DNA of 64,000 bases. Source: Adiantum capillus-veneris (lineage: Eukaryota; Streptophyta; Polypodiopsida; Polypodiales; Pteridaceae). Below the pieces are notes generated by a model, which did no database searches, was not told the origin of the DNA, and saw only the letters and a list, made by a program, of their open reading frames with translations. The DNA lies in contig CM043970.1 in assembly GCA_014529385.2 (NCBI GenBank), positions 42,475,779-42,539,778 on the forward strand, in the 5' to 3' direction. The translations under genes were made by a program, and so were the position numbers. Position 1 is the stretch's first letter, and each line of letters opens with the position of its first letter. Of this stretch, positions 52,690-62,980 are shown piece by piece.

Positions 52690-53230
52690 AAAATCTTAAT
52701 TGATGACAAAAAAAAATTCCTTCACATCCAGGCTCGAGCTGCAACGTCGGTTGCTATCATTATAGGGTTATTTCCAAATCTAAATTTAGAAAGAACCCAA
52801 TCTTGTTCAGCTTGACTTTTGTCACAATGGATATATAAATTTCCATCTATCATTATAGGGTTATTTTCAGATTTAAATTCAGAAATAACCCAATCTCGTT
52901 CAGCTTGACTCTTGTCATCACATGGATAGATAAAGTTCCATCCATCACTTGCTTCAGCAAATCTATCAATTTTGAGTATGTCACATTCTCAGAAACAATT
53001 TCTATAATCTGTAGAATTGAATGATTGGCTTTAAGATCTTGCAAGCCAATGGAAACTTTGTAAGAAATCTGTAGAAATTGTCTAGCAAAACCTTCAACTT
53101 CTTCACTCCAATATCAAGTTTGTCTGTCAGGCTGAATCTGGGAGGTAATTTTTCTTATTTGACATTAAAACCCCATATCTAGCATTCAATGTGCCTCATC
53201 AAGGACATGTTATGTTACCCTGCAAAGGTT
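52690..53230 (-). pseudogene. DEAD-box RNA helicase gene fragment (DDX5/DBP2-like)
   Basis: Reading the reverse strand across stops and frame breaks gives helicase text in the right order: VLDEAH (motif II, codons 53189-53200; the last Asp of DEAD is His), [80 protein letters not shown] and FVIN. This is the segment from motif II to motif V of the p68/DDX5 group of plant helicases, which unwind RNA. No intron interrupts about 540 bp. A deletion appears to join two MDG codon triplets (ATGGATGG), and the DKSQAE block is tandemly duplicated (52757-52940). It abuts a retroelement 3' end. Confidence 0.85.
52757..52943. repeat. 93-bp tandem duplication inside the helicase fragment
   Basis: ATCATTATAGGGTTATTT starts both units (about 52757 and 52850), which continue with GAACCCAATCTTGTTCAGC versus TAACCCAATCTCGTTCAGC. 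The ancestral gene would have one unit. Confidence 0.93.
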
Positions 53231-54469
53231 GGCTTATCAACCATTTGTGTCTGATCTTCTTCATTGGTGACTCCTTTGTTCCTGCATCAAGGTGACCCAA
53301 GTTGCATTTGCCACTATTAGCCTATGTGTGCTTTGTAAATCATTATACTACTTCTACTTGATACATGACTTAATTAAAGCCTGGCAAACCCCAGTTAATT
53401 CCCCAAGTAATAACTTGCATCAAAAGGGCCTTATCCAACATCATTTGCGATAGATGACTATCGATGAGCTATCATTGTCCATTTGTCTCCAAAATTCATA
53501 TACATGATGTACAAGGTATGTAGATGTCTATCATGCCTTCAGATTTGGAAAAATTGCATCTTTGGCTAGCTAGGGATTATAAGCTTTCTTTTCCTTTTTC
53601 TTTCTAAAACCCTTAGCTTGTACTCTCTATGCATAGCCTTCTAAATTTTTTAAAGATGATTTGGACTTGCATTTGGCTTTCCAAACTTAATTTTTTGAAT
53701 TTCACTGGCACCTTAAGCTTATGTTCTTGTCAATACTATTAGTACCTTTTGTTCGGCTTCATTAGGTCACATACAAGATAGAAGATTTACAATATAAAGA
53801 TCTACTTCCTGTATACGGCCTTGTAGTCACATGAAGTGTCTGATAGGCAACTTTACATTTGATGGTTGCTTTTGTTTAGTCGCATCACCAACTATATTTG
53901 TCCTTGTAGTCTGGCCCAGAGTATAATGACCATGATTAGTCATGTTTGGTCTCATGTTGTTGTCAAAGGTTGATCAACGTTCTTTTCTTACCTCTGGCAT
54001 TACCCATTGTGCATATGGCTTTTGAGACATTCTTCATGAGGTGTCGTCATTTTCTTGGACCTTCTTTGCTTTGTGCGGCTCGATCCCGGGGAGGTCACCT
54101 AATAAAAATGTAACCCATCACGTGAGTTCAATAGAAGGGTATTTAAAGTTCTTGAAAAAACTTACAGATTTTAAAAGAAAAGGGTACATTATATTCTTAA
54201 CAAGATTCACAGATAAGGGGTTTTACAAACACTTCTTGAACGCACATGATATGGTAGTTTTACACATAGTGAACCCCCCGAGGGCTCGATATCTCTCCAA
54301 TCTGTTCGTCATTTGGCTTATGGATTTTTTTCCTATTTTTCTCTTTTTTTATATAAAGAAAATCTCAAAAAAATAACTAATAAAATAAAAAATAAACTCA
54401 ACAAAAAGCAAAATCATTTGAATAGAATTCTAAATGCTATGTACACTATACACATGTCTAGGGGCTCAT
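53231..54469. other. non-coding, no gene recognised
   Basis: No domain recognised on either strand. A reverse-strand lysine-rich phrase (KGFRKKKEKK near 53580-53610) could be retroelement gag tail. 54330-54420 is AT-rich. The forward 111-codon frame at 54041-54376 has no clear family. Confidence 0.4.
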
Positions 54470-54790
54470 ATATAATTTTTGTCCCGGTACTTCTCTTGTA
54501 ACGCTATTATGAGGGCATATACTTTGAATTTTGTCAAAAAATTATCACAATCAAACACAAAAATTCAATGCAATTCACAAATTATTTCCCTTTGATATTC
54601 ATAATATTAGGTCTGCATTTAGAATGCCTCCCCCCCTCCTATTTGGAGTCCTCCTTGGCGAGAGGGTATCACCAAGGGTATGTGTTATGCTTGGGCAATA
54701 AAAAATTGTGCCTCTGTAGGCCTTGTAATGTAGCCCTATTATGCATACACAATCTATGCATGGAAAAATTTATGATGTGCAAGATGTGGG
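54470..54790 (-). mobile_element. family II 3' conserved block, reverse copy
   Basis: The reverse complement of 54590-54780 matches 40010-40250 (see there). It lies on the pol-distal side of the reverse family II copy, as in the forward one. Confidence 0.65.
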
Positions 54791-54919
54791 TATAAGAAAT
54801 TTTCTTATTGGCATTTGCTGGTGAGCCTTCCTATTCTAAGCAATGTGATGTTCTTTGAAGCTCCTGCATCGTTTGCTTGATTGAAGGTTCTAGAGATCTT
54901 TTGAAGGCTTACTTATCTA

Positions 54920-55880
54920 TTTGATGCTTCTTTGGGATCCATTTTAGCCTTGTGGTTGGTTGTCATATTTGGCATTGTTCCTCAACAATGGGTTTGGGCT
55001 TGAAGCGAGTGACTTGCTCTTTACTAACTTTATTGTGACTGTAGGATGAATTGAAAGAATTCAAGTGACAGTCCAGTGACAATAGGTTTATTGGTTTCCT
55101 TTGGGACCCACTTCTTTGGGATTATTCGATGTTTTGTTGATGTTGCTCGTTTGGAAACCCATACTTGTCCCTACTTCGTTTGTGTTCAAAGAGATTTTTT
55201 TGGGATCCACCTTGTCTTTGTGCGAGACTTTAGCAATCTTTGCTTCAGCCCTTGTGTGCTTGGTTGAGGACGTGATTTAGAGTTTGGGAATTGATACTCT
55301 AACTATTTCAAAATCCAAATAAATTCATGACCTCTTTGTGCTTGAATCAACTTCTTTGGAACCCAAAATTGAGTTGCGAAAGCTTGTGACTTTGTGACTT
55401 TTGTAGGTGTTCTTGCAAACTTCAACTTTTTTCCTTTTGCTGTTGGATCTTCTGATTTTTCATTAGAATTCTTTGTCTTCTTGATCCATACTTGTTTTTG
55501 GCCAAGCACACTCTTTGGTATCCAGATTTGCCGGACTCTTTGGCTCTGACTTGTTGTTCTGTGCTTTAGGCCTTCATTTTTCAGTAAGGACCAGAGTTTT
55601 TGGTAGGGGATGTCATACGAATCATCATTATCGCTGCTATACTCAGCAAGGTTGCATTGTAGCACTTTTCCTTTGTGGCTTGGCTGGTTATGGAAATTTA
55701 TCGTTGTTTGCTCTTCGATTAGTGTTTCTGGGAGGGATTTTCTAGCAAATTGATTAGAGTGTTGTTAGCACGTTGACATGGTTGAGTTCTTCTCGACTGA
55801 GTCTTTTTTGCATGTATAGGATCCACGTATGAGGATGCTTGTTGCGGTTGCATCACCATCAAGGATTTTGGAATCCATTT
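54920..55880 (-). pseudogene. family II linker with expanded W-x-P-K repeats
   Basis: On the reverse strand the motif (K)W(I/V)PK recurs irregularly, coded by variants of TGGATCCCAAAG near 54931, 55101, 55201, 55355, 55485, 55515, 55820 and 55868. Within the open frame 55665-55303 four units lie in phase (RQIWIPK, KQVWIKK, TQFWVPKK, EFIWILK). The rest of the text is lysine-rich, like the forward family II linker, which shows one such unit (TQFWMLVK). Confidence 0.6.
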
Positions 55881-56066
55881 TTGATGCACTTTATTATTAT
55901 AGTGGTGACATTGGTTCTTGGGTCTTTGATTTGGACAATTAGAAAAGTGTTCAATAGTTAAAGTGTCTTTTATGTCACCTGCTAGGTTTTTGGGATTTCC
56001 AATGTCGGCATCTTCTTGAAGCTCCGAATGTTCTATGGAGTCATAGAACTCATCTTCTTCTTTGTC

Positions 56067-56900
56067 TTAGTTTTCTTGGATCACACTCACTGCAAAGTAA
56101 GGAATGACATCATAGCCATCTTCATTACAAAACTTTGTTGTTAGACCATCTTGAATAGCGCACACATCCAAAGTAGCCAAGATGTGTTCCCATTCAAGTG
56201 GCTCTAACTCTTCTTCAGGAAATGGTTCTAGGATATAGTCCTTATCTTTGATTTCCCTTTCTAAGAGCATTCCTCTCGCTTTAAGCTTCCACATTGCAAA
56301 GCTCCACAGTTCTTTAGGGTTACCCAATCATGCTGGAAGTTTTGATCCTGCTACAGTAGCGGAATCAAACTCTTCTACTAGGGTTCTTGTCACATCCTTG
56401 TAACTATGGTCCTTAAGATTTATTCTCGCCATGGTTTCCATATGTCTCAGTTAGATATGGTCATAATCCCAATCTTGGAACATTTTTAATTGTCGCATGA
56501 ATGGTCTTCCTAGAATGATGTCATAGTTGTTCTTCTTGCCATAGTGAACAATAGCACAAATTTGCCCATATTCAATGCTACAAGAATTAACAACTGATTT
56601 TTCCAAAAATCCTATGGGATTTTCCATGTATCCATCAGCAAGCTATAGTTTCAACCCAGTAGCCCTCACTACTGGTTTTCCCCATTTTTGCTTGATCTCT
56701 TTTGTTGCGATGGAAACGCCAGCTCCACTGTCAAAGATTGCCATCGTTTTTACACCTTGGAATTCCACAAGAAGAGCGGTGTTCCCATCTTGTTTAATGG
56801 CACTGGCCTAGTGTTGAGCTGAGGCATTTCCAACTCTTTGATCCCTTTCTCAATTTGAGTCATTGGTCTTTTAACACCAAATTTTTCTAGCCATTTTCCC
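56067..56900 (-). pseudogene. family II aspartic protease, reverse copy
   Basis: Reverse-strand text AIFDSGAGVSIATKEI (about 56694-56742) with the canonical D-S-G, ADGYMENPIGFLEKSV, YDIILGRPFMRQLKMFQDW and, in the open part 56327-56067, GNPKELWSF, EWEHILATLDVCAI and FCNEDGYDVI. It is colinear with 36660-37370. Several stops break it. Confidence 0.85.
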
Positions 56901-57149
56901 ATAGTAGCCCACATGTTTGTTCTTGTTCAAAGTAGCTTGGCTAATGTTATTGTATAGGTGATTGGGGTAGATAGAATATATATTGTTCCTTTTGAATCAA
57001 TGACCTTGTTGGGAGACAGTCTTTGTGATGGGACTACAATAACATCTGACTTGGGCTCGTGCTCTTTCGTATAGGACGGTAGTATTCTTAGCGAATTGGT
57101 TGACTGTCCATAGACTGTACAGATCCTTCACCTCCCCAATACAATTCCA

Positions 57150-58015
57150 CTTATAGATTTATTTGAAAGCTACACTCAAATTCCTCTATTTATAAAAGAG
57201 ACACTCCTCTTCCATCACTTTTTTGGTTTACACGTTTTTTTATCTCACTTGCTTCCTTGGCCTCTCTGACTCGTTTCCACAATTCGTCAAAACCATCTAT
57301 TTCTTTACAACTCTCAGGTATAGCTATGTTAAATCCCTCGAAATAGTTATCCGTGGTATTCAACACTATCCTTGGCTCTACTGCGGGGTCCTTGAGATTT
57401 TGTTTGTGCTCGTGACTAGAATCTAGCTCTTTTTGTTCCCAGTTTGTTGGTGAGATTACTGGTGTAGATGGGACAAGGATCACATCCTCATGTTTTCCAA
57501 CTTGTGATTTTAGTAAAGCTTGGGCTGTTTTAATCATTTTTTGGAACATTTCAAGCCTGTCCTTTTCTAGTTCCGCTTACGGATAATTCATCCATCTCTG
57601 TTGTTGGGTTTGATTGTTTTTGAGCCGTGTTTCATAGGCTTTTAGGAGGGTGTCTAATGGCTCATTAACTTTCTCGACCAGTATTGATCCTCTCTCGAAC
57701 TAGCACTTCTTGGTTTCTCATTTGTGGATGGTTCTTCTGGAGATTGAGATCTCTACACAAGAGAAGGTACAACACTTTCTTCATGTTGTCTTATCTTCTC
57801 TTTAGCTTGGGTGAGCTCCTCATCTAGGGATTTTTTCTCTCCTTCCCTACGTGCTTTCATCCTAGCCTTTCTAGCTTTCCAACTATTTTGTTTGCTCTTG
57901 GTTTTTTGACTAGGTGCATCTTTGGTTCACCCGTCTCTGGACTCGCATTAGTTTTTATTTTCTTTGTCTCTAGGTTCTCAGCAGCTTCCTTTTGAGCTCG
58001 TAACTACATGAACTG
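57150..58015 (-). pseudogene. family II gag C-terminal region, reverse copy
   Basis: The open part 57549-57190 reads MFQKMIKTAQALLKS, IVLNTTDNYFEG and DELWKRVREAKEAS; upstream, frame-broken text includes SWKARKARMKARREG and DEELTQAKEKI. It aligns with the forward pieces at 12815-13190, 28621-28698 and 35896-36341 and shows that these three were once contiguous. No zinc knuckle was found. Confidence 0.8.
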
Positions 58016-59071
58016 GTATGACATTTTTATTTTTTGAGCTACTAGGTAGCTGAATAATTCTTGAGACATTTGTGGTGAGCTCATTAGGAAAATTTTGAAC
58101 TCATTTTTGGGCCTTTAAAGAGTGCCACATCATCAAAGTTGTACAAAAGAAAGCAACCCGATAGACCCCTCTAAATATTTCTTAGAACCCCATGATATGA
58201 CCTATCATTGGAAAGTTCTTGAGAAATGGATTCTAAAGAGCCAAGGTCCGAAAAGTTTGGATGACTTCTATGAAAGTTATGCCATTTTTTTTCAATCGGC
58301 CAGGTTTTGTTTCCGTTACGGTAATCTAAAATCACCTTTTTCTAGATCTACATGAAGGCAATGTCCGATACATGCATGCTATATATCAATAGATAGCATT
58401 TGAAGAGTAGATTCTAAATATCCAACCTCCGACAAGTTTGGATCTTATTTGCAAAAAAATTACCGATCCCCACTTTTTGAAAGCTATGCCATATCAACAA
58501 TTCGTACAAGGCCCATTTTTTAGTCCAAACTTTTCCTAATGTTTTGACTTGGTTTTGATTTTTTGTATAGTAGGAGATCAAGCGAATGACACCACAGACA
58601 AGAAAATAGGCACTTACTTGTGTGATCTCCTCTGAGGACATTGTTTGACCAAGTGGTTGTCACGGCTTTTGTGACAATCTGTCTCTGGTTGAGAAGCTTC
58701 TTCTTGCATTTCCTCTTGGCTGTAAATAGGCTCATCTAGCTAAGCTTCTGCTTGCAATGAACCGCAATGTCCTTTTGTCCATCTCATACCTTATTTCTTC
58801 AGGTCAAAATGCAGGAGGTGGAGGTTGTAGAGGTCTCACCACTCCATGTGTTTCTCTCATCTTCTGCCGCTTTGAAGGGCAATACCCACTTCGGTTGTTA
58901 TAATACATTGTAGCTTGTACTACGCTTGTTTATTAGATGCTTTTATCATCTGTGTGTATGTCATGTCCATAGACATTCTAGCATCTGGCAACGTAGAGGT
59001 TGTTGTCCTAAGACAGGTTGTGGTCTTGCAACTCCTAATGGACCTGGCACATTCACTTAATCTCCCTCGGA
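58016..59071 (-). other. family II gag middle, decayed, with unassigned insertion
   Basis: 58640-58900 on the reverse strand still reads as proline- and charge-rich gag text (EIRYEMDKRTLRF, SQEEMQEEASQPE). 58030-58640 is different: two degenerate copies of a phrase (GATTCTAAA, then CCGA(A/C)AAGTTTGGAT, then GAAAG(T/C)TATGCC, at about 58230-58290 and 58410-58490) suggest an inserted non-coding repeat. Confidence 0.5.
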
Positions 59072-59583
59072 TTAGCAGTTAAGAGGAGCTAACCTCTTGA
59101 CCGTTTCGTTGATAAAATTTTCTTGATCGATAGGTGTCGTTGGTTTTGCAATGGACTCACTCATCTGTGAATCATTGTACTGAGAGGATGTCATCCTCTT
59201 GACTATTACAATCCTTTTCTTTATATTCCTCACAATTATCCACCAGATAAAGAGCTTCTTTGATCGATTCATTTAACATCTTGCTCCTTATCATATGCAA
59301 ATCCTTTTGAAGACCCGCATGTCTCATTCCCTAGATAAAGATCAACCTTAACCGTGCTTGCATAGGAAATTCCGCTCTTGAGCCGCAATGCCATTTTGCG
59401 TACTAATTCATCCTCTTTTTGTTTGAATCTATGAATTTGTGAGACCGGATTGTGAGCTATGACTTTTTGTGAGAATTCTTTGATGAATTCTTCAAACAGC
59501 TCGTCTAGAGTCTCAAAATCACATCTTTCCACTAAGTTGAACCATCTAGCCACAATATCTTCCAGAGCTAGTGACGGAAGCAA
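59072..59583 (-). pseudogene. family II gag capsid, reverse copy
   Basis: The 104-codon frame 59583-59269 has ARWFNLVERCDFETLDEL then FEEFIKEFSQKVIAH and RFKQKEDELVRKMALRL, typical of the retrotransposon gag (PF03732-like) capsid fold. It continues, frame-broken, to 59072. The forward family II copy lacks this part. Confidence 0.75.
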
Positions 59584-59782
59584 AGCGAACCCCGAACCCC
59601 AATGGCCTCTAAAACACCAGGGACCGAATGGCGCGCCTCGAGCCTGTCATGGTAAAGCAAACAGGGGGCACCACCTAGCTTCAGTGGCTAGGACGCAAAC
59701 AACACACCACCATAACAAATTTTTCATCCAAGAGAGATGGATGCTTGGGAGTAATGATGAAGAGGAAAGGGAATGAGATCAA

Positions 59783-59837
<55 letters not shown>

Positions 59838-61166
59838 TGAGGGAGGGGGTATAGTGGCTTAGTACTTAGGCACCACAAAAGGATGGCGAATCCGCACACC
59901 CTTCACACATACACAAGCTCACTCCAAACACAAGACTAGGTGGCGATTCCGCACACCTCACATGGGCAAAACATTGCAAGAAAACATACTCACAAAACCT
60001 CAAGCTTTATTTAGAGAATAAGGCGATGAAATGGGGAGCATAGGGTAGGGGAATGAGAAGGGAGAGAGTGGTAGAGCACATGGCGGATAGGTGGGAGTTG
60101 ATAGCGAAGACTCGCACGAGGGTTATGGCCATCATCCTTCATTTAGTTTCCCTTCATCTTCCATAGCCCAAGGGTGTAGAGGTCATGCTCAAGACCAGCA
60201 GGCACACACAGTGCATAGTGTACTCTTTGGTGATGTTGTGTGTGTGTTTAGTGTGATGGTGACTCCTCTTTATATAGAGGAGGAGGGGGGAGAAATTATA
60301 GAATTTAGAAATGAAGAAATCATTATCTACATAGGCCATGTGACTGTGGGCCCCACTTGTCTGACTGTGTGTATATGTGCCAGAACAGCAGTCTCATGAG
60401 AGAGAGACTAAGGGAGAGAGATGGGTTGATGAAAAAAACTGAGAGGTGACATGGAGAATAAAGTAATTACAAGAGGGGAGAGAGGGGAGTGTGTTCAGAG
60501 GTGAATCTGTGTGCAGATGTGTGTGAACACAAGAAAAATCAAGTAACCACCGGGTGGGGATGGGTCTGTGGGCACCTTTTTCAGTGAAACTGAGTGTGTG
60601 TGAGTGTGGGGGAGGTTATTTATCTACAAGACAAGAGACATGGCGCCCTTTAGAGAGAGAGGGGGGTATTTGGGTCATGGGATATGATAGGAGAGAGAAA
60701 GGGGGGGTGGGGTATACTATTTTGGAAGATAGGGTAAGTTGCATGTGAGTTAGGGTGCATTATTGGTGAGTTAGAATGCATTATTAGTGAGAGGTGGGGT
60801 ATCTTGAGGGGAGAGAGAAAGGAGAAAGGACAAGGGGAAGAGAGAGGGGTTGACCTTTTGAGTGGAGGAGAGGAAAAGGGACACACGGCGAGGCAACAGT
60901 GAAGAAAAAGGAGGCAAGGTGGGGATGGGCTGCCCCGCAAGCATGAGGTGGCCTATTTTACCTTTCTCATATATTTACATAATCATACTTTATTTTTCTT
61001 ACTTTTTCCAATGCCTTTTATCACTCCCTCCCTAAGAGGGGCTTTTCATGGGGTGGGGACGAGAGAAGAGGAGTATGGGAGCTTGGATTGTGAAAAGCCC
61101 CCATCATTAGCCCTCCCCTTTTGGCTAGAGGCATTCATGCCTCTAGCTCATCTGTTTCTTCTTCCG
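59584..61166. other. non-coding, GA-rich, possible 5' LTR and leader of the reverse family II copy
   Basis: No gene recognised. A GA run lies at 59789-59832. A palindromic TATA motif, CCTCTTTATATAGAGG, lies at about 60266-60284 and could serve either strand; on the reverse strand it would stand about 0.7 kb before gag. 60400-60950 is purine-rich with repeated GAGAGAGA and TGCATTATTGGTGAGTTAG-type phrases. An 11-bp-arm hairpin, GCTAGAGGCAT, lies at 61124-61147. Confidence 0.4.
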
Positions 61167-61583
61167 CTATCGAGTTGCCTTCTGAACTAGCCATTCCATT
61201 TTGCCATTGGTGAGATTTTTGGGATATTCATGAATCTGTACTAGGTCCGGGTGATAGCTTGTTCCTTGGAATAGTGTCGGTTGATTAAAGGGGAAGCCCA
61301 TGGCTTCCAGAACTTTGTGCCAATGTCCACCTGGATCCCAAGTGAAAAATAGGATCATTGTCTGCAGTGTTCGAATAAAATTTGCATGCCAAATTGGACC
61401 AAATTTGTAACCACCAGCAGCGAGAGGGGAAATGAGCATCTTGGCTCCTGCAAAGGCAGAACTGAAAATTATGATTCCCAAGAGTGTACCAAGAATCCAC
61501 CATATATGGCCGCCTTGTTGATGTGGTGAGCTCAAGTTGTCTTTAGAGTCCTGCTTACTGCCATTAGAAAAAACTACAAGCAT
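61167..61583 (-). CDS. hypothetical protein with one membrane segment
   Basis: A 138-codon reverse frame. It has a polar start (SKQDSKDNLSSPHQQGG), a hydrophobic segment (IWWILGTLLGIIIFSSAFAG, about residues 28-47) and an aromatic-rich tail (FFTWDPGGHWHKVLEAMGF, YHPDLVQIHEYP). It follows the larger frame at 61605-62555 by 20 bases on the same strand and may be its continuation after an intron or frame break. I do not recognise the family. Confidence 0.4.
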   Translation of the reverse strand: MLVVFSNGSKQDSKDNLSSPHQQGGHIWWILGTLLGIIIFSSAFAGAKMLISPLAAGGYKFGPIWHANFIRTLQTMILFFTWDPGGHWHKVLEAMGFPFNQPTLFQGTSYHPDLVQIHEYPKNLTNGKMEWLVQKATR

Positions 61584-61604
61584 ATCATGCTTATTTTGGG
61601 TGTG

Positions 61605-62555
61605 CTAAAACATGTCAGCTTCCTTTACTGATGCTAATAGCAAGCCACCTACCTTGCGGCTTAAATTCAAGCGTAATCCACTTACCTTTCTCCAAAGAGA
61701 GGATGCACTATTTGTAAAAAAATGTACCAAATTGCGAATGAGGTCTTCATTCTTGCATTCTATCAGGCTTTTGTCTATCCATGGCTCCTTTGTGCTTATC
61801 TCCATGCTGATCTTCTCTCTATATGTTATAGCGGCTAGCCATAGCCATAGGTCTGATGCATCCCATGCAAACACAATGCTGTGTTGTGGAGGATTTTGGA
61901 ACATCCTTAAAAGGTTGGCAACATATTGATCATCAAACTTACTATGAACATCCTCACATAAACTGGAGGCATTACCCATCTCCAAGTTTATAACACCCTT
62001 CAGTAGACTAGAGGCATTACCCATCTCTAAGTCTATAACACTACACAATAAAGTCTTGCTCGGCTGCCAAGCCTCTGGAGCAATAGCCAACTCCAAACCT
62101 TCAGTCATACTTACCTTTTCGTTATGGTCCTTAAGTGAAACTGCCTTGATGCAAGATTCCTTTAGCTTGCTACACTGTCCTGGGTCCATGGTGGTGCACA
62201 GGCTTCCGTTTTCAAAGCCCTCCCCTTTGCTTGATATGTTGTCCATCTTCTGCAAAGCCTTGCTAGCAGGCTGGTCTTCCTCTTCTCTTGTATCTTTCAT
62301 GACCTTTGCATTCCTCTTACTCTGACGAAGCCTAATCAACACTTTACACCTTCTTATCCTTACTGCCCAATGTTGTCGATTCATCGCTTTGGTGCCTATT
62401 TCATTCAAGGTTAAAGATGTGCTCACATTTGTAACACAATTTTCTTGACTTACCTCCCCCACCTGGGTAGCATCTTTTGATTCTTTAACCCCTTGTTCCA
62501 CTGCATGAGTTCCTTGAATAGTCTTCTTACTTGATCCTTCTTCTGTTACACTCAT
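61605..62555 (-). CDS. hypothetical protein, unrecognised
   Basis: A long reverse frame. I take ATG 62555 (MSVTEEGSSKKTIQG) as the likely start, because the more upstream ATG at 62702 lies inside the copia-3 LTR. About 316 residues: a polar, Ser/Lys/Glu-rich first half with a basic patch (RIRRCKVLIRLRQSKRN), an internal duplication (IDLEMGNASSL and INLEMGNASSL, about 36 bp period, plus strand 61966-62040), and a more ordered C-terminal half (HSIVFAWDASDLWLWLAAIT, KEPWIDKSLIECKNEDLI). The length, intact frame and non-repeat text suggest a host gene or exon. No known domain was recognised. Confidence 0.45.
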   Translation of the reverse strand: MSVTEEGSSKKTIQGTHAVEQGVKESKDATQVGEVSQENCVTNVSTSLTLNEIGTKAMNRQHWAVRIRRCKVLIRLRQSKRNAKVMKDTREEEDQPASKALQKMDNISSKGEGFENGSLCTTMDPGQCSKLKESCIKAVSLKDHNEKVSMTEGLELAIAPEAWQPSKTLLCSVIDLEMGNASSLLKGVINLEMGNASSLCEDVHSKFDDQYVANLLRMFQNPPQHSIVFAWDASDLWLWLAAITYREKISMEISTKEPWIDKSLIECKNEDLIRNLVHFFTNSASSLWRKVSGLRLNLSRKVGGLLLASVKEADMF

Positions 62556-62655
62556 CTTGACCTCTTCTGCAAGACCAATGATACTTGGTGTGCGGGTACC
62601 AATTGGTGGTGGGCGTAGGATGATTGTAAGTGGTGATTGTGGTGGACGTAGAATT

Positions 62656-62980
62656 TGTTGTAAAGAATGAGGATGCAAGAGAGCTACACAAGACAAGCAC
62701 AAAGCACACAGAGATGGAAAGCTTCTTCTTCTTCTTCACAGAAAAGAGAGTACAAAATGACTAAGTGCTAAAGCTAAAAAGTAGCACATATGTACATGCG
62801 GTCACTAAGTGTGAACTCGCTAGAAGCGTACTAGGCTGGCACTATAAGTGTAGTCCAGCTGTAGAATCACTGGCAGCGATCCTCCGTGTCGGTCACCTAA
62901 CGCGCCAGTGAGTAAATGCCGTAAGCGGCCAAGACCCGTAGTGGATGCCAGCTCAAGGTGTAGAGCTCGACATCTCAACA
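62656..62980 (-). repeat. copia-3 3' LTR
   Basis: About 325 bp with inverted termini TGTTG and CAACA. On the reverse strand it is preceded by a purine tract (CTCGAGGGGAAG) and starts TGTTGAGATGTCG; a TATA-like ACTTATAGTG lies in its middle. The left boundary is inferred from the terminal motif, since the partner LTR is outside the window. Confidence 0.65.

Noticed and set aside
56575-56811. 78-codon forward frame
   Set aside because: It is the shadow of the reverse-strand family II protease.
59789-59832. GA tract as a GAGA-type promoter of a host gene
   Set aside because: No gene follows in either direction within a plausible distance; microsatellites of this kind are scattered through the window.
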